Below, piece after piece: positions 1 to 7,283 of a stretch of DNA of 21,761 nt (its first letter is position 1; each line of letters begins with the position of its first letter). The notes under the pieces were generated by a model. The model worked only from the letters and a program-made list of their open reading frames with translations, made no database searches and was not told the DNA's origin. This DNA comes from JBECKQ01 sp040235375 (GTDB lineage Bacteria; Planctomycetota; Phycisphaerae; UBA1845), in assembly GCA_040235375.1 (NCBI GenBank), contig JBECKQ010000387.1, positions 1-21,761 of the forward strand, given 5' to 3'. The position numbers were made by a program, and so were the translations under genes.

Positions 1-833
1 TGCCGGCTGCGGATTTGCCGGACGGTGTCGATGACGTTCTGGCTGTGGCCGTGCGCCGTGTCCACGACGAGCACGTCCACGTCGTGAGCGATGAGCGCGT
101 CGGCGCGGTCGTAATCGTGCACGCCGATGGCGGCGCCGACGCGGAGCCGGCCGCGGTCGTCCTTGCAACTGTGGGTGAACTCGCGGCTGCGCTCGATGTC
201 GCGCATGGTGATCAAGCCGGTGAGGCGGCGGTTTTCATCCACGAGCAGCAGTTTCTCGACCTTCGCCTTCTTGAGAATGCGCTCCGCCTCGTCGAGCGAC
301 GTGTCAGTACGGCCGACGACGAGCGGATCATGTGTCATGACGTCGCGGACGGCCAGATCGGGTGATTCGAGGAACTTGAGATCGCGGCGGGTGAGAATGC
401 CGACCAGTTCCCCGTCGGCTTCGGTAATGGGCACGCCGGAGACGTTGTGCATCTGCATGATCTCGCGGGCGCGCTGCACGGTATCGTCCGGACGGAGAGT
501 TACCGGGTCGAGGATGATGCCGCTTTCCGAGCGCTTGACCTTGCGGACCTCACGGCACTGGACTTCGACCGAGAGGTTGCGGTGGATAATGCCGATGCCG
601 CCTTCCTCGGCGAGGGCGATCGCCAGGCGCGACTCCGTGACCGTGTCCATGGGGGCCGAGACCAGCGGGATGTTCAGGTGGATGTTGCGGGTCAGCCGCG
701 TGCGGACATCGGCCCGGTCCGGCGTGACGGATGACCGGCGGGGCACGAGGAGAACGTCGTCAAACGTGATTGCGGGCCGGATCTTCTTGCCGGATGCGGC
801 GGGGGCGGGTATTTCCACGCGATCGAGGTTCAT
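1..833 (-). CDS. guaB: IMP dehydrogenase, 3' end cut off by window edge
   Basis: Inosine-5'-monophosphate dehydrogenase makes XMP from IMP with NAD+, the first committed step of GMP synthesis in the cytoplasm. The 277 visible residues are the N-terminal part of a protein usually near 490 residues. The barrel start reads TFDDVLLVPRRS (23-34), then PLVSAPMDTV (56-65) and GGIGIIHRNLS (78-88). Two CBS domains follow at about 107-160 and 165-220. The barrel resumes with VVDTAHGHS (256-264), which belongs to the substrate/NAD region. The catalytic cysteine loop lies beyond the window, so activity cannot be judged here. The ATG at 833 is preceded by AAGAGAG about 10 bases upstream, and an in-frame stop lies further upstream, so the start is well supported. 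It is divergent from the lipoprotein gene on its right. The identification is secure. Confidence 0.97.
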   Translation of the reverse strand, partial: MNLDRVEIPAPAASGKKIRPAITFDDVLLVPRRSSVTPDRADVRTRLTRNIHLNIPLVSAPMDTVTESRLAIALAEEGGIGIIHRNLSVEVQCREVRKVKRSESGIILDPVTLRPDDTVQRAREIMQMHNVSGVPITEADGELVGILTRRDLKFLESPDLAVRDVMTHDPLVVGRTDTSLDEAERILKKAKVEKLLLVDENRRLTGLITMRDIERSREFTHSCKDDRGRLRVGAAIGVHDYDRADALIAHDVDVLVVDTAHGHSQNVIDTVRQIRSR

Positions 834-869
834 GCAGTCGGTACTCTCTTGAATTGAGGAAGGTCACTC

Positions 870-890
870 GCCGTATGTTATTGATACGGC
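870..890. repeat. Inverted repeat over the guaB -10 box and start site
   Basis: GCCGTAT and ATACGGC form perfect 7-base arms separated by a 7-base centre (GTTATTG). The repeat covers the proposed -10 box and the expected transcription start of guaB. It could be an operator for a dimeric repressor or a hairpin at the 5' end of the mRNA. No known binding-site consensus is recognised. Confidence 0.4.
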
Positions 891-909
891 AGGGTCCACA
901 GGGCGTCAA
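881..909 (-). promoter_or_regulatory. Probable sigma-70-type promoter of guaB
   Basis: On the minus strand there is TTGACG at 909-904, a 17-base spacer, and TATCAA at 886-881. The boxes match the consensus at 5/6 and 4/6. Transcription would start near 874, giving a leader of about 40 bases before the guaB ATG. Position, spacing and orientation fit guaB. It is a prediction from pattern only. Confidence 0.5.
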
Positions 910-1094
910 GCGAAGAGGCGGCAGGGCATCGTCATTGGCGCAGCGCGGTCGGGAATTGTCGAAGGCGATGGTGACTTTCGCCCGGCAATGACGACCGGTG
1001 TTGGGCCACCTGCGGCGTTGCTCGACGGGTGGGCGACCGCCCGGCTACAACCATTTGTGGCGCGGTTCCGCGACAACGACAGGGGATTACACAG

Positions 1095-2078
1095 TTGACA
1101 TTGGCGATCATCGGTGAGAGGCGGCAGCGGTTATCGTTCATGACGCATTGTTGTGTCGGGGCCGCGACGTTCGGCGTCGTGCTGGTCTGCGGTTGCGCGG
1201 GGAGCCGGACGGCGGGGCGGTCGAACTTCCAGCAGGCGGACCGCACTGGTGTTGTTGACCTGGGCCTGTATGCGGCGCCGGCCGGCGCAGAGCGTACGTA
1301 TCGGCGGACACCGCTCGGCCGCGGACGCCAAAAGGCGACCGAATACAAGATCGTGCAAAAGGGGCGGCAACGTTACGAGGGCGATCTCGTCGGTGTGCAC
1401 GTCGGTTCAATCGAGGTGTTCCTGGCGAAAACAAACGAGGCGCAAGGCGGTCCGAGCTTTCCGTGGCCCGATCCGCACGGGAAGACGCATGCCCCCTTCT
1501 TCCTGAAGCCGGATCCGCCCTTCGAGCGGGCTCCGCAGAAGCTGCGCGCGTGGCCGCCGTACTTCAACGAGACCGATGTATCCTACTACAACTGGGCGGG
1601 CGAGATGACACATAGTGGCACCGTGGGGTGCGAAACGGTGTTCGAGGGGTGGGAGGACGTGCGCGTCGGCCGGCACGTTTTCCAACGTTGCCCGCGGGTG
1701 CAGATTGACACGTGGCTGCGGCTCCCCTGGGTTGCGCGGCTGCACGTGATCGAGCAGGTGTGGCTGGCAGAGGGCGTGGGGATGGTGCGGCGCGAGGTGC
1801 AGTGGCGCGGCTGGGTGGCACTGCTCGTCCGCGTCAGCGGTGGGTGCATGTTCGAGCTGGTGTCTCCGATCGAGAAGCAGAAGAAGGCCGAAAACGCCCC
1901 ACAAAACGAACCGCCGCCGTATTTCGGAAGCTGGTCATGCTGCGCCGTGTATATCCAGCCGTCGCTGCCCAAGCCGCAGCTTGCCGGCCTGATCATCGAA
2001 GCGGCAGCCGCAAATGGGGCGGCGGAAGAAGGTCAACGTGTTGCTGGCGCCGTCGATGGCTCCGTTGACGCTCCGTGA
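1095..2078 (+). CDS. Putative lipoprotein of unknown function (DUF3108/TapB-like pattern)
   Basis: I do not recognise a named family with certainty. Starting at the TTG at 1095 the product has 327 residues with a basic stretch (ERRQR, 8-12), a hydrophobic core and a possible lipobox VCGC ending at Cys34. The mature part is rich in Trp, Tyr and Phe. It carries a repeated extracellular-type pattern: SGTVGCETVFEGWEDV, then a VGRHVFQRCPRVQ segment, then EGVGMVRREVQW. This resembles DUF3108/TapB-like envelope proteins, where a Cys-Val/Arg strand precedes a 'GVGxV' strand. The resemblance is to a pattern, not a proven homology. I prefer the TTG start because AGGGG lies 9 bases upstream and it supplies the positive n-region. 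The ATG at 1140 would give 312 residues with a signal lacking Lys or Arg. The 3' end overlaps the convergent gene by 46 bases. Confidence 0.7.
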   Translation: MTLAIIGERRQRLSFMTHCCVGAATFGVVLVCGCAGSRTAGRSNFQQADRTGVVDLGLYAAPAGAERTYRRTPLGRGRQKATEYKIVQKGRQRYEGDLVGVHVGSIEVFLAKTNEAQGGPSFPWPDPHGKTHAPFFLKPDPPFERAPQKLRAWPPYFNETDVSYYNWAGEMTHSGTVGCETVFEGWEDVRVGRHVFQRCPRVQIDTWLRLPWVARLHVIEQVWLAEGVGMVRREVQWRGWVALLVRVSGGCMFELVSPIEKQKKAENAPQNEPPPYFGSWSCCAVYIQPSLPKPQLAGLIIEAAAANGAAEEGQRVAGAVDGSVDAP

Positions 2079-2764
2079 CCGTGGCGGGCGTGGACCTCGA
2101 TCAGCAGGTTCTTGATGGCGATCCGGCCGCTGCAATCGCCGTCATGCGAGGCTTCACTCACCTCCGCGCGCGCCGCGGCGAGCAGGTTGTAGGCGAGATG
2201 CGGTTCGAGGACGATGGCGTACGAGGGCGATTCCCGGCCGTTGTACAGTTCGGCCGAGAGGGTGCCGCTGGCATCCACCAGCGTTGACTGCTTGAGAATC
2301 CGTCGATTGGAATCCTGCACGAGCAGCTTGAGACCCAAGGTCGGCGTGGGCGTGGGATCGCTCGGCGGCTCGGCGAGCGAGTACTCGTACTGGCAGTCGA
2401 AGAGGATGTCGACGGGTAACGGCGCGTCGGTCGCGTTGTAGACGACCTGGCCGACCTGGAACTCGGCCCAGGCCGAGCCGCCGCCGGTCGTCGCCACGCG
2501 GCACGAAGCGGAGCCGCCGTCGCTCGCGGTCGACGAGGCCTCGGCATTGCCCGTCGAGTAGCGTTGGGCATCGGCAACGTTGAACGGCACATCGACCGGA
2601 AAAAGGATGGCCTGACCGGCCTTGAGTCCGCCGTCGATGCGATGGGTGCGGGCTTGCGGGAGCGTGACGGACTCGCCAAACCCGCTGCCGCCGCAACCGG
2701 CTAGCAGCAGGCTGCCGGCGAGGGTTGGATAAAACACCGCCCTGAGTATGCAGTTAGCTTTCAT
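2033..2764 (-). CDS. Hypothetical lipoprotein, planctomycete-type
   Basis: A 243-residue protein with a textbook lipoprotein signal: Lys2 and Arg8, a hydrophobic stretch, then the lipobox LLAGC with Cys24, followed by GGSG. It is therefore expected to be exported and lipid-anchored. The mature part has an Ala/Ser/Gly-rich region, a strand-rich stretch around FQVGQVVYNATDAPLPV and LFDCQYEYSL, and a Pro/Thr linker (PPSDPTPTPT). After that comes a second strand-rich part ending in a His-rich segment (HARHGHG). The theme of 'N-x-T-D' followed by 'FDCxxxV/Y' also appears in the lipoprotein at 19386-19919, so the two may be distant relatives. No enzymatic motif is visible and no function is assigned. 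The coding frame converges on and overlaps the gene at 1095-2078. Confidence 0.72.
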   Translation of the reverse strand: MKANCILRAVFYPTLAGSLLLAGCGGSGFGESVTLPQARTHRIDGGLKAGQAILFPVDVPFNVADAQRYSTGNAEASSTASDGGSASCRVATTGGGSAWAEFQVGQVVYNATDAPLPVDILFDCQYEYSLAEPPSDPTPTPTLGLKLLVQDSNRRILKQSTLVDASGTLSAELYNGRESPSYAIVLEPHLAYNLLAAARAEVSEASHDGDCSGRIAIKNLLIEVHARHGHGASTEPSTAPATR

Positions 2765-2884
2765 AGGCGACTTGACAGGTTGAATAACGGGTCTTCGAGT
2801 TGCGGCTCGCCGCCGCGCCGCAGATCATCATAGCGGGCGGCGGCGGCGGGACAACCGAAATGGCTGCGCGGAGGGGATGGTGGA

Positions 2885-2930
2885 GTGGCACGGGCATCTT
2901 GCCCGTGAACATGGGCTGGAAACCCATGCC
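2885..2930. repeat. Twin-hairpin extragenic palindromic repeat
   Basis: Two adjacent hairpins fill the gap before the PhzF-family gene. CACGGGCA-TCT-TGCCCGTG (2889-2907) is a perfect 8-base stem with a 3-base loop. CATGGG-CTGGAAA-CCCATG (2910-2928) is a 6-base stem. Read on the minus strand the block encodes HVHGQDARAT, and read on the plus strand GILPVNMGWKPMP. I recall both as frequent spurious peptides from dispersed repeats in planctomycetes and related phyla. Only one copy lies in this window, so copy number is not shown here. Confidence 0.65.
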
Positions 2931-2959
2931 GCAAACGCGGGCTGACCGCAGGAAGGGAC

Positions 2960-3889
2960 ATGGCGAAAGCAAAGCGGGAATTCGAGTATTCCGTGGTCGA
3001 CGCGTTCACGGCGAGGCCCTTTGCCGGCAACCCGGCGGGGGTCGTCTTCGCCGCGGACGGGCTCGACGACGAGCAGATGCGGGCGATCGCCGCCGAGTTC
3101 AATCTGAGCGAGACGACGTTCGTTCTCTCGGCCCAGCAGCCCGGGGCGGCGGTGCGGTTCCGGTGGTTCACGCCCTCGGTCGAAGTTCGCATGTGCGGCC
3201 ACGCGACGATCGGCGGCGTGCACGCGCTCGTCGAGCGCGGGCGGTTCGCCGGGCTTCTTCGCGAGCCGGGAACGCTGCTCGGGATCGAAACGCTGTCCGG
3301 CGTGCTGCACGCGCAGGGTGAGTTCGTGCCCGGCGGCGAGGGCAGCGCCATCTACTGGCTCGAGCTGCGCCGGCCGACGCTGCGGCCGATCGATTTCAAC
3401 CGCGGCAAGCTCGCCGAAGCGGTGGGGATCGACGAGTCGTCGTTCGACAAGTCGTTGCCGATGGTGCTCACGCAGGATGACGACCTGATCGTCTTCGTGG
3501 AGACGTACGTCGCGCTGGTGGAGGCCCGGCCGCGTTTCGAGGACCTGGCCGCCTGGTGCACGAAGAAGAGTATTCGCGGCGTCTGCGTCGCGACGTTGAA
3601 CACGCTGAGCTCGGCCGCCCAGGTGCAGTCGCGTTTCTTTGCGCCGACGTGCGGCGTCAACGAGGATCCAGTGACCGGCAGCGTGCACGGGCCGCTGGCG
3701 GCGTATCTGGTGGCGTACGACGTCGTGCCGCATTCCGGCAGCGTATCTGCGCTGACCTGCATTCAGGCGGTGCCGGGCGGCCGGGCCGGCCTGGTGAGGG
3801 CGATGGTCGAGAGGCAGCGCGGCGAGGGGTTTATTGTCCGCATCGGCGGCGAGTGCCGAACGATCATGCGCGGGACGCTGTTTGTGTGA
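2960..3889 (+). CDS. PhzF-family isomerase/epimerase-like protein
   Basis: A 309-residue protein matching the PhzF family (about 260-310 residues, duplicated diaminopimelate-epimerase fold) over its whole length. The N-terminus has the typical VVDAFTARPFAGNPAGVV (12-29). The catalytic glutamate is Glu51 in FNLSETTFV, HisGly-type contact is CGHAT (79-83), and the C-terminal half has EDPVTGSVHG (235-244). PhzF proper isomerises dihydro-hydroxyanthranilate in phenazine synthesis. Most family members are not phenazine enzymes, and there are no other phz genes here, so the substrate is unknown. The ATG at 2960 follows GGAAGGG by a few bases, a strong ribosome binding site. It appears to stand alone: the gene on its left is on the other strand and about 200 bases away, and a 257-base gap follows. 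Confidence 0.92.
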   Translation: MAKAKREFEYSVVDAFTARPFAGNPAGVVFAADGLDDEQMRAIAAEFNLSETTFVLSAQQPGAAVRFRWFTPSVEVRMCGHATIGGVHALVERGRFAGLLREPGTLLGIETLSGVLHAQGEFVPGGEGSAIYWLELRRPTLRPIDFNRGKLAEAVGIDESSFDKSLPMVLTQDDDLIVFVETYVALVEARPRFEDLAAWCTKKSIRGVCVATLNTLSSAAQVQSRFFAPTCGVNEDPVTGSVHGPLAAYLVAYDVVPHSGSVSALTCIQAVPGGRAGLVRAMVERQRGEGFIVRIGGECRTIMRGTLFV

Positions 3890-4146
3890 GCCCACGATTC
3901 GGTGCCGCTGCGCGCAGTTTCGACCGCCAACAGCTCTCCCTTCGCCCCGCCGCGAGTTCGAACAGGCCATCGAGTGTCACACGCGTGGCATAGCCGCGGG
4001 TCCGCGGCCTGTTTCCGCTTCGCTGCGCCAGACCGTGCCACCCTGCAGATGTGGGATGTCGTCGAGTCACGCCCTTCTCAAAGAGCAGTGGCACACGGGG
4101 AGCGTAGCGGCACACGGCGCGGCGTCTTGTCGATTAACAGTGCGGG
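3890..4146. other. Intergenic stretch with GC-rich hairpins, no gene
   Basis: This gap separates the tail-to-tail PhzF-family and helicase genes. It contains a perfect hairpin GCCGCGG-GT-CCGCGGC at 3993-4008, a near-palindromic TGTCACACGCGTGGCA at 3974-3989, and repeated GTGGCAC/TGGCACACGG-type words around 4040 and 4088. These may be remnants of dispersed palindromic repeats. No T-run follows the hairpin, so it is not a typical intrinsic terminator. No convincing open frame is present. Confidence 0.4.
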
Positions 4147-5427
4147 CTATCGGCGGCGGCGGGCGGGTTTGAAGCGGCCGCCCAGCGTGCGGCGCGTCGT
4201 GCCGCCGGCGGGGGCCATCAACCGTCCGGCCACGGCGTCGCCGGAGGTGACCTCGGCGGCCTCGGGCTCGCGTTTTTCCTCGGGCGGCGAGGCCTTGTAG
4301 CCGGAGTAACCCGCCTCGGGAATCTGCTTGTTGATGAGCATTTCGATCTCGGTCAGCAGCTTGCCCTCTTCGCGCGTGACCAGGCTGACGGCCTTGCCCC
4401 GCGAACCCATGCGGGCAGTCCGGCCGATGCGGTGCACGTATACCTCCGGATCGGGGGGCAGATCGTAATTGATGATGTGCGTGACATGGCGGACGTCGAT
4501 GCCGCGCGAAGCGAGATCGGTGGCGATGAGCACGCGGACGCGCTTGTTGCGGAATCGGTCCATGACGCGGTCGCGTTTGCGCTGCATGAGGTCGCCGTGG
4601 ATCTCCATGGCATCGACGCCGATGCCGTGCAGCCGGTGGGCGAGCCGGCGGGCCGCGGCCTTCGTGTTCGTGAAGACGATGGCGCTTTGCGGGTCATCCT
4701 GCTCGAGGATCGCCCGCAGGGCACGGAACTTGTCGCGCGGCTCGGCGGTGACGTACTGCTGCGTGACCTCCTCGACGGTGATCTCGTCGCGCGAGACGTC
4801 GAGCTCGACCGGCTTGTTGGTGAACCGCGACCCCAGCCGGCGAATTTCCTCGTCGATCGTGGCGGAGACGAAGATCGTCTGATGTTCCTGCCTGATCTCC
4901 GAGAGAATCCGGCGGATGTCGTCGCGGAAGCCGATGTCGAGCATCCGGTCCACCTCGTCGAGAATGACGACGCGGACGGTGGACAGATCGAGATTGCCGC
5001 GATTGATGAAATCCTGCACGCGGCCGGGCGTGCCGACGACAAAGTGCGGCTTGCGGCCGAGCTGGTGGGCCTGCTGCTGGATTCTCTGGCCGCCGTAAAT
5101 GGCCACGCAGCGCAGGCCGGTGAATTCCGCCAGGCGGCGAAGCTCGGCGGTAACCTGCACGGCGAGCTCGCGGGTGGGCACGAGGCACAGGGCCTGAAGC
5201 CGGCCGGACTTGTCGATCCGCTGGAGCGTAGGGATGCCGAAGGCGGCGGTCTTGCCCGTGCCGGTGCGGGCCTGGCCGATGATGTCATGGCCGTCGAGCG
5301 CGGGGGGGATCAGGGCCTTCTGGATGTCGGTCGGCTCTTCGAAGCCCATCTTGCCCAGGGCGACAAGGATGGGAGCTTCAACACCGAGCGCTTCAAATGC
5401 TTTGGGGACTTCGTGGTGCTTTTGCAT
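4147..5427 (-). CDS. DEAD-box ATP-dependent RNA helicase (RhlE/CshA-like)
   Basis: A 426-residue RNA helicase with every core motif in order. The Q motif is GFEEPTDIQ (28-36), motif I ARTGTGKT (53-60), Ia PTRELAVQ (84-91), GG (112-113) and Ib TPGR (133-136). Motif II is DEVD (157-160) instead of DEAD, motif III SAT (188-190), IV IVFTNT (250-255), V ATDLASRGID (302-311) and VI HRIGRTAR (332-339). The C-terminal tail after about 370 is short, charged and ends RRRR, consistent with RNA binding. Such enzymes remodel RNA in ribosome assembly or mRNA decay; the subfamily is not certain. The ATG at 5427 has no strong ribosome binding site at normal distance, but an in-frame stop lies just upstream and the Q motif requires this start. 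The gene is about 43 bases behind the CPBP protease gene, probably in the same transcript. Confidence 0.95.
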   Translation of the reverse strand: MQKHHEVPKAFEALGVEAPILVALGKMGFEEPTDIQKALIPPALDGHDIIGQARTGTGKTAAFGIPTLQRIDKSGRLQALCLVPTRELAVQVTAELRRLAEFTGLRCVAIYGGQRIQQQAHQLGRKPHFVVGTPGRVQDFINRGNLDLSTVRVVILDEVDRMLDIGFRDDIRRILSEIRQEHQTIFVSATIDEEIRRLGSRFTNKPVELDVSRDEITVEEVTQQYVTAEPRDKFRALRAILEQDDPQSAIVFTNTKAAARRLAHRLHGIGVDAMEIHGDLMQRKRDRVMDRFRNKRVRVLIATDLASRGIDVRHVTHIINYDLPPDPEVYVHRIGRTARMGSRGKAVSLVTREEGKLLTEIEMLINKQIPEAGYSGYKASPPEEKREPEAAEVTSGDAVAGRLMAPAGGTTRRTLGGRFKPARRRR

Positions 5428-5455
5428 GACTAGGGTATGCGTTCATCTTCCTTTT

Positions 5456-5475
5456 GCTAAACATATGATGTTAGC
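5456..5475 (-). other. Intercistronic hairpin over the CPBP gene stop codon
   Basis: GCTAA-A-CAT-ATG-ATG-TTAGC folds into an 8-base-pair stem with one bulged base. It covers the TAA stop of the protease gene and lies about 29 bases before the helicase ATG. There is no T-run on the minus strand, so it is more likely an mRNA processing or stability element than a terminator. Confidence 0.3.
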
Positions 5476-6376
5476 CGCAAGGGGCCCCGATCGCCAGCGA
5501 ACCGAGCAGCGTGGCCCACCCCGCCGAGGTCGGAGCGGGGGGTGGCATCGTCGGGGGCAGGACATGGTACAGCATCATCACCTGGATGAAATTGAACAGC
5601 GTGTGGCCCACGATCGAGGGTACGATCGACCGGCGCCAGATCGCAAAGAGCGACCAGACAATCGCGGTTCCGGCCAGTGGGATCATCGCCGCCTCGACCT
5701 GCGTGGAGTGCATGGAAGCGAACACCGCGCAGGCGATGAGGATTGCGGCCGTCCACGAGCCGGTCAGTTTGCGGAGATGGCTGAGCAATACGCCGCGAAA
5801 CAGCAACTCCTCATAGCAGGCCACGGCGAACATGACCGCGATCAGGAGCGCCGGATTCCAGTCGGGCACCATTTGCTCGATCTTCGCCGGGTTCGCTTGC
5901 AGCTCCTTGAAGCCCGCAGGCCAGAGCACCTCCATGGCGCCTGCGCATACGAAGAACGCGCCGAAGCTGGCCGCCGTCACCACCAGGCCAAGTGCGGCGT
6001 CCGCGAGCAGGTTGGAGGACTTCAGTCCGATTGACCGCAAGGGAGTGCCCAGCTCCGGGAACGCCATGGCCACGACCACAACGACGATCCATCCGGCGAT
6101 CATCGTGACGATCAGCAGTGCAGACGTGTCATGGGCGAGCCGGTCGGTACCGACAATCATCTCTGCGACGGTGGAAATGGCGAAGATGGCCACGAGGAAA
6201 CTGACCAGAACGATCAGCAGATTGATCGCCGCCCGGCCCTTCGTGATGCCCGGCAGCGTCATCGGGTTCACGGCTTGAGCGGGCCAGGCGCGCCCGATTT
6301 CCGCGGGACGGGCGAGGGGGATGTCGTGCTGCGCTGGAGAGTCGCCGGCGTCCTGCTCGTCGAAAGGTGTCGTCAT
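5471..6376 (-). CDS. CPBP-family intramembrane metalloprotease
   Basis: A 301-residue polytopic membrane protein of the CPBP (Abi/Rce1-like) family. Hydrophobic segments lie at about 51-72, 85-106, 124-152, 176-196, 206-225 and 232-275. The conserved motifs are YEELLFRG (188-195: Glu189, Glu190, Arg194), FASMH (219-223, His223) and VGHTLFNF (256-263, His258, Asn262). These supply the presumed glutamate-histidine active site inside the membrane. Family members cleave prenylated or membrane peptides, but most bacterial ones have no known substrate. The N-terminal 40 residues are hydrophilic and probably cytoplasmic. The gene sits 39 bases after yebC and 43 bases before the helicase, suggesting co-transcription, although its role there is unclear. 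The ATG lacks an obvious ribosome binding site. Confidence 0.9.
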   Translation of the reverse strand: MTTPFDEQDAGDSPAQHDIPLARPAEIGRAWPAQAVNPMTLPGITKGRAAINLLIVLVSFLVAIFAISTVAEMIVGTDRLAHDTSALLIVTMIAGWIVVVVVAMAFPELGTPLRSIGLKSSNLLADAALGLVVTAASFGAFFVCAGAMEVLWPAGFKELQANPAKIEQMVPDWNPALLIAVMFAVACYEELLFRGVLLSHLRKLTGSWTAAILIACAVFASMHSTQVEAAMIPLAGTAIVWSLFAIWRRSIVPSIVGHTLFNFIQVMMLYHVLPPTMPPPAPTSAGWATLLGSLAIGAPCG

Positions 6377-6415
6377 GTTCGCTACAGTAAGCCGGATGGC
6401 GTTCGGCGTCGCCGG

Positions 6416-7168
6416 TCAGGCCGTATCGAGCATCTCCAGCATATCGTCGGGGATGTCGACGTTGGACGAAACGCTCTGGGCGTCGTCATGATCCTCGAGC
6501 GCTTCAAGCAGGCGTGTCACCTTTTTGGCGTCCTCCAGGCTGACGGTGACCGTGTTGGAAGCGACCATGGTGACATCGGCCGATTGCACGGGAACGCCGG
6601 CGGCTTCGATGGCCTCCTTGACGGTGAGGAACTGGTCCGGGTCGCAGGTGATTTCGTGATAGTCTTCGGAACTGTCGACGTCGTCGGCGCCCGCCTCGAT
6701 GGCCAGCTCCATGATCCGGTCTTCACCGACGTCGCCGGCCTCGACGACGATGACGCCCTTCTGCGTGAACATCCAGGCCACGCTGTTGGGGGCGCCGAGG
6801 TTGCCGCCGGACCGTTCAAAGAGCTTCTTGATTTCAGGAGCGGTGCGGGCGCGGTTGTCGGTCAGGCAACGGCACATGATGGCGACGCCGCCGGGCCCGT
6901 ACCCTTCGTAAATACACTCCTCGAAGTGCAGTCCTTCGAGCTCGCCGGTGCCCTTCTTGATGGCGCGCTCGATCGTGTCCTTGGGCATGTTGGCCGCCTT
7001 GGCCTTGTCGATGGCCAGTCGCAACCGCGGATTCCCATCCGGATCACCACCGCCGAGTTTGGCGGCGATGGTAACGTCCCTCGATACCTTGCTCCAGGCC
7101 TTGCCGCGCTTGGCGTCGAGCGCCGCCTTCTTGTGCTTGATTGTCGACCACTTGGAGTGACCCGACAT
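6416..7168 (-). CDS. yebC: YebC/TACO1-family translation or transcription factor
   Basis: A 250-residue protein that matches the YebC/PmpR/TACO1 family from end to end. It opens with MSGHSKWSTIKHKKAALDAK (1-20), followed by a GGGDPDGNPRLRLAIDKAK-type segment. YEGYGPGGVA, TDNRARTAPE and GNLGAPNSVAWMF follow, as in other members. Older work calls these proteins transcriptional regulators. TACO1 activates mitochondrial translation, and more recent work links bacterial YebC to relief of ribosome stalling at proline runs. The ATG at 7168 has AAGGGG about 9 bases upstream. A possible -10 box (TAGAAT, 7228-7223) adjoins a 7-pair hairpin at 7229-7245, but no good -35 box is present. It may be read from its own promoter or by read-through from the TPR gene about 115 bases upstream. 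Confidence 0.96.
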   Translation of the reverse strand: MSGHSKWSTIKHKKAALDAKRGKAWSKVSRDVTIAAKLGGGDPDGNPRLRLAIDKAKAANMPKDTIERAIKKGTGELEGLHFEECIYEGYGPGGVAIMCRCLTDNRARTAPEIKKLFERSGGNLGAPNSVAWMFTQKGVIVVEAGDVGEDRIMELAIEAGADDVDSSEDYHEITCDPDQFLTVKEAIEAAGVPVQSADVTMVASNTVTVSLEDAKKVTRLLEALEDHDDAQSVSSNVDIPDDMLEMLDTA

Positions 7169-7283
7169 TTCTTGATCCCCTTGATACTTCGCCGGACATC
7201 GTGACCGGAACTGATAGGCTGTATTCTAGCGGTACGGCGTGCCGCAATCGAGAGCCCCGCGGCGGACGCAGACGGTGCTCCGT

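Noticed and set aside
1031..1042. GGGC-GACC-GCCC hairpin between guaB and the lipoprotein gene as a terminator or operator
   Set aside because: The stem is only four pairs and no T-run or known site is present; such short GC palindromes are expected here by chance.
1029..1094. Longer start of the lipoprotein gene at GTG 1029-type position
   Set aside because: It would bury the signal peptide behind 22 further residues and has no better ribosome binding site than the TTG at 1095.
5393..5446. 17-codon minus-strand frame overlapping the helicase start, right behind AAGGAAG
   Set aside because: The Shine-Dalgarno-like sequence is almost touching the ATG, too close for good initiation, and the peptide shows no leader-peptide pattern.
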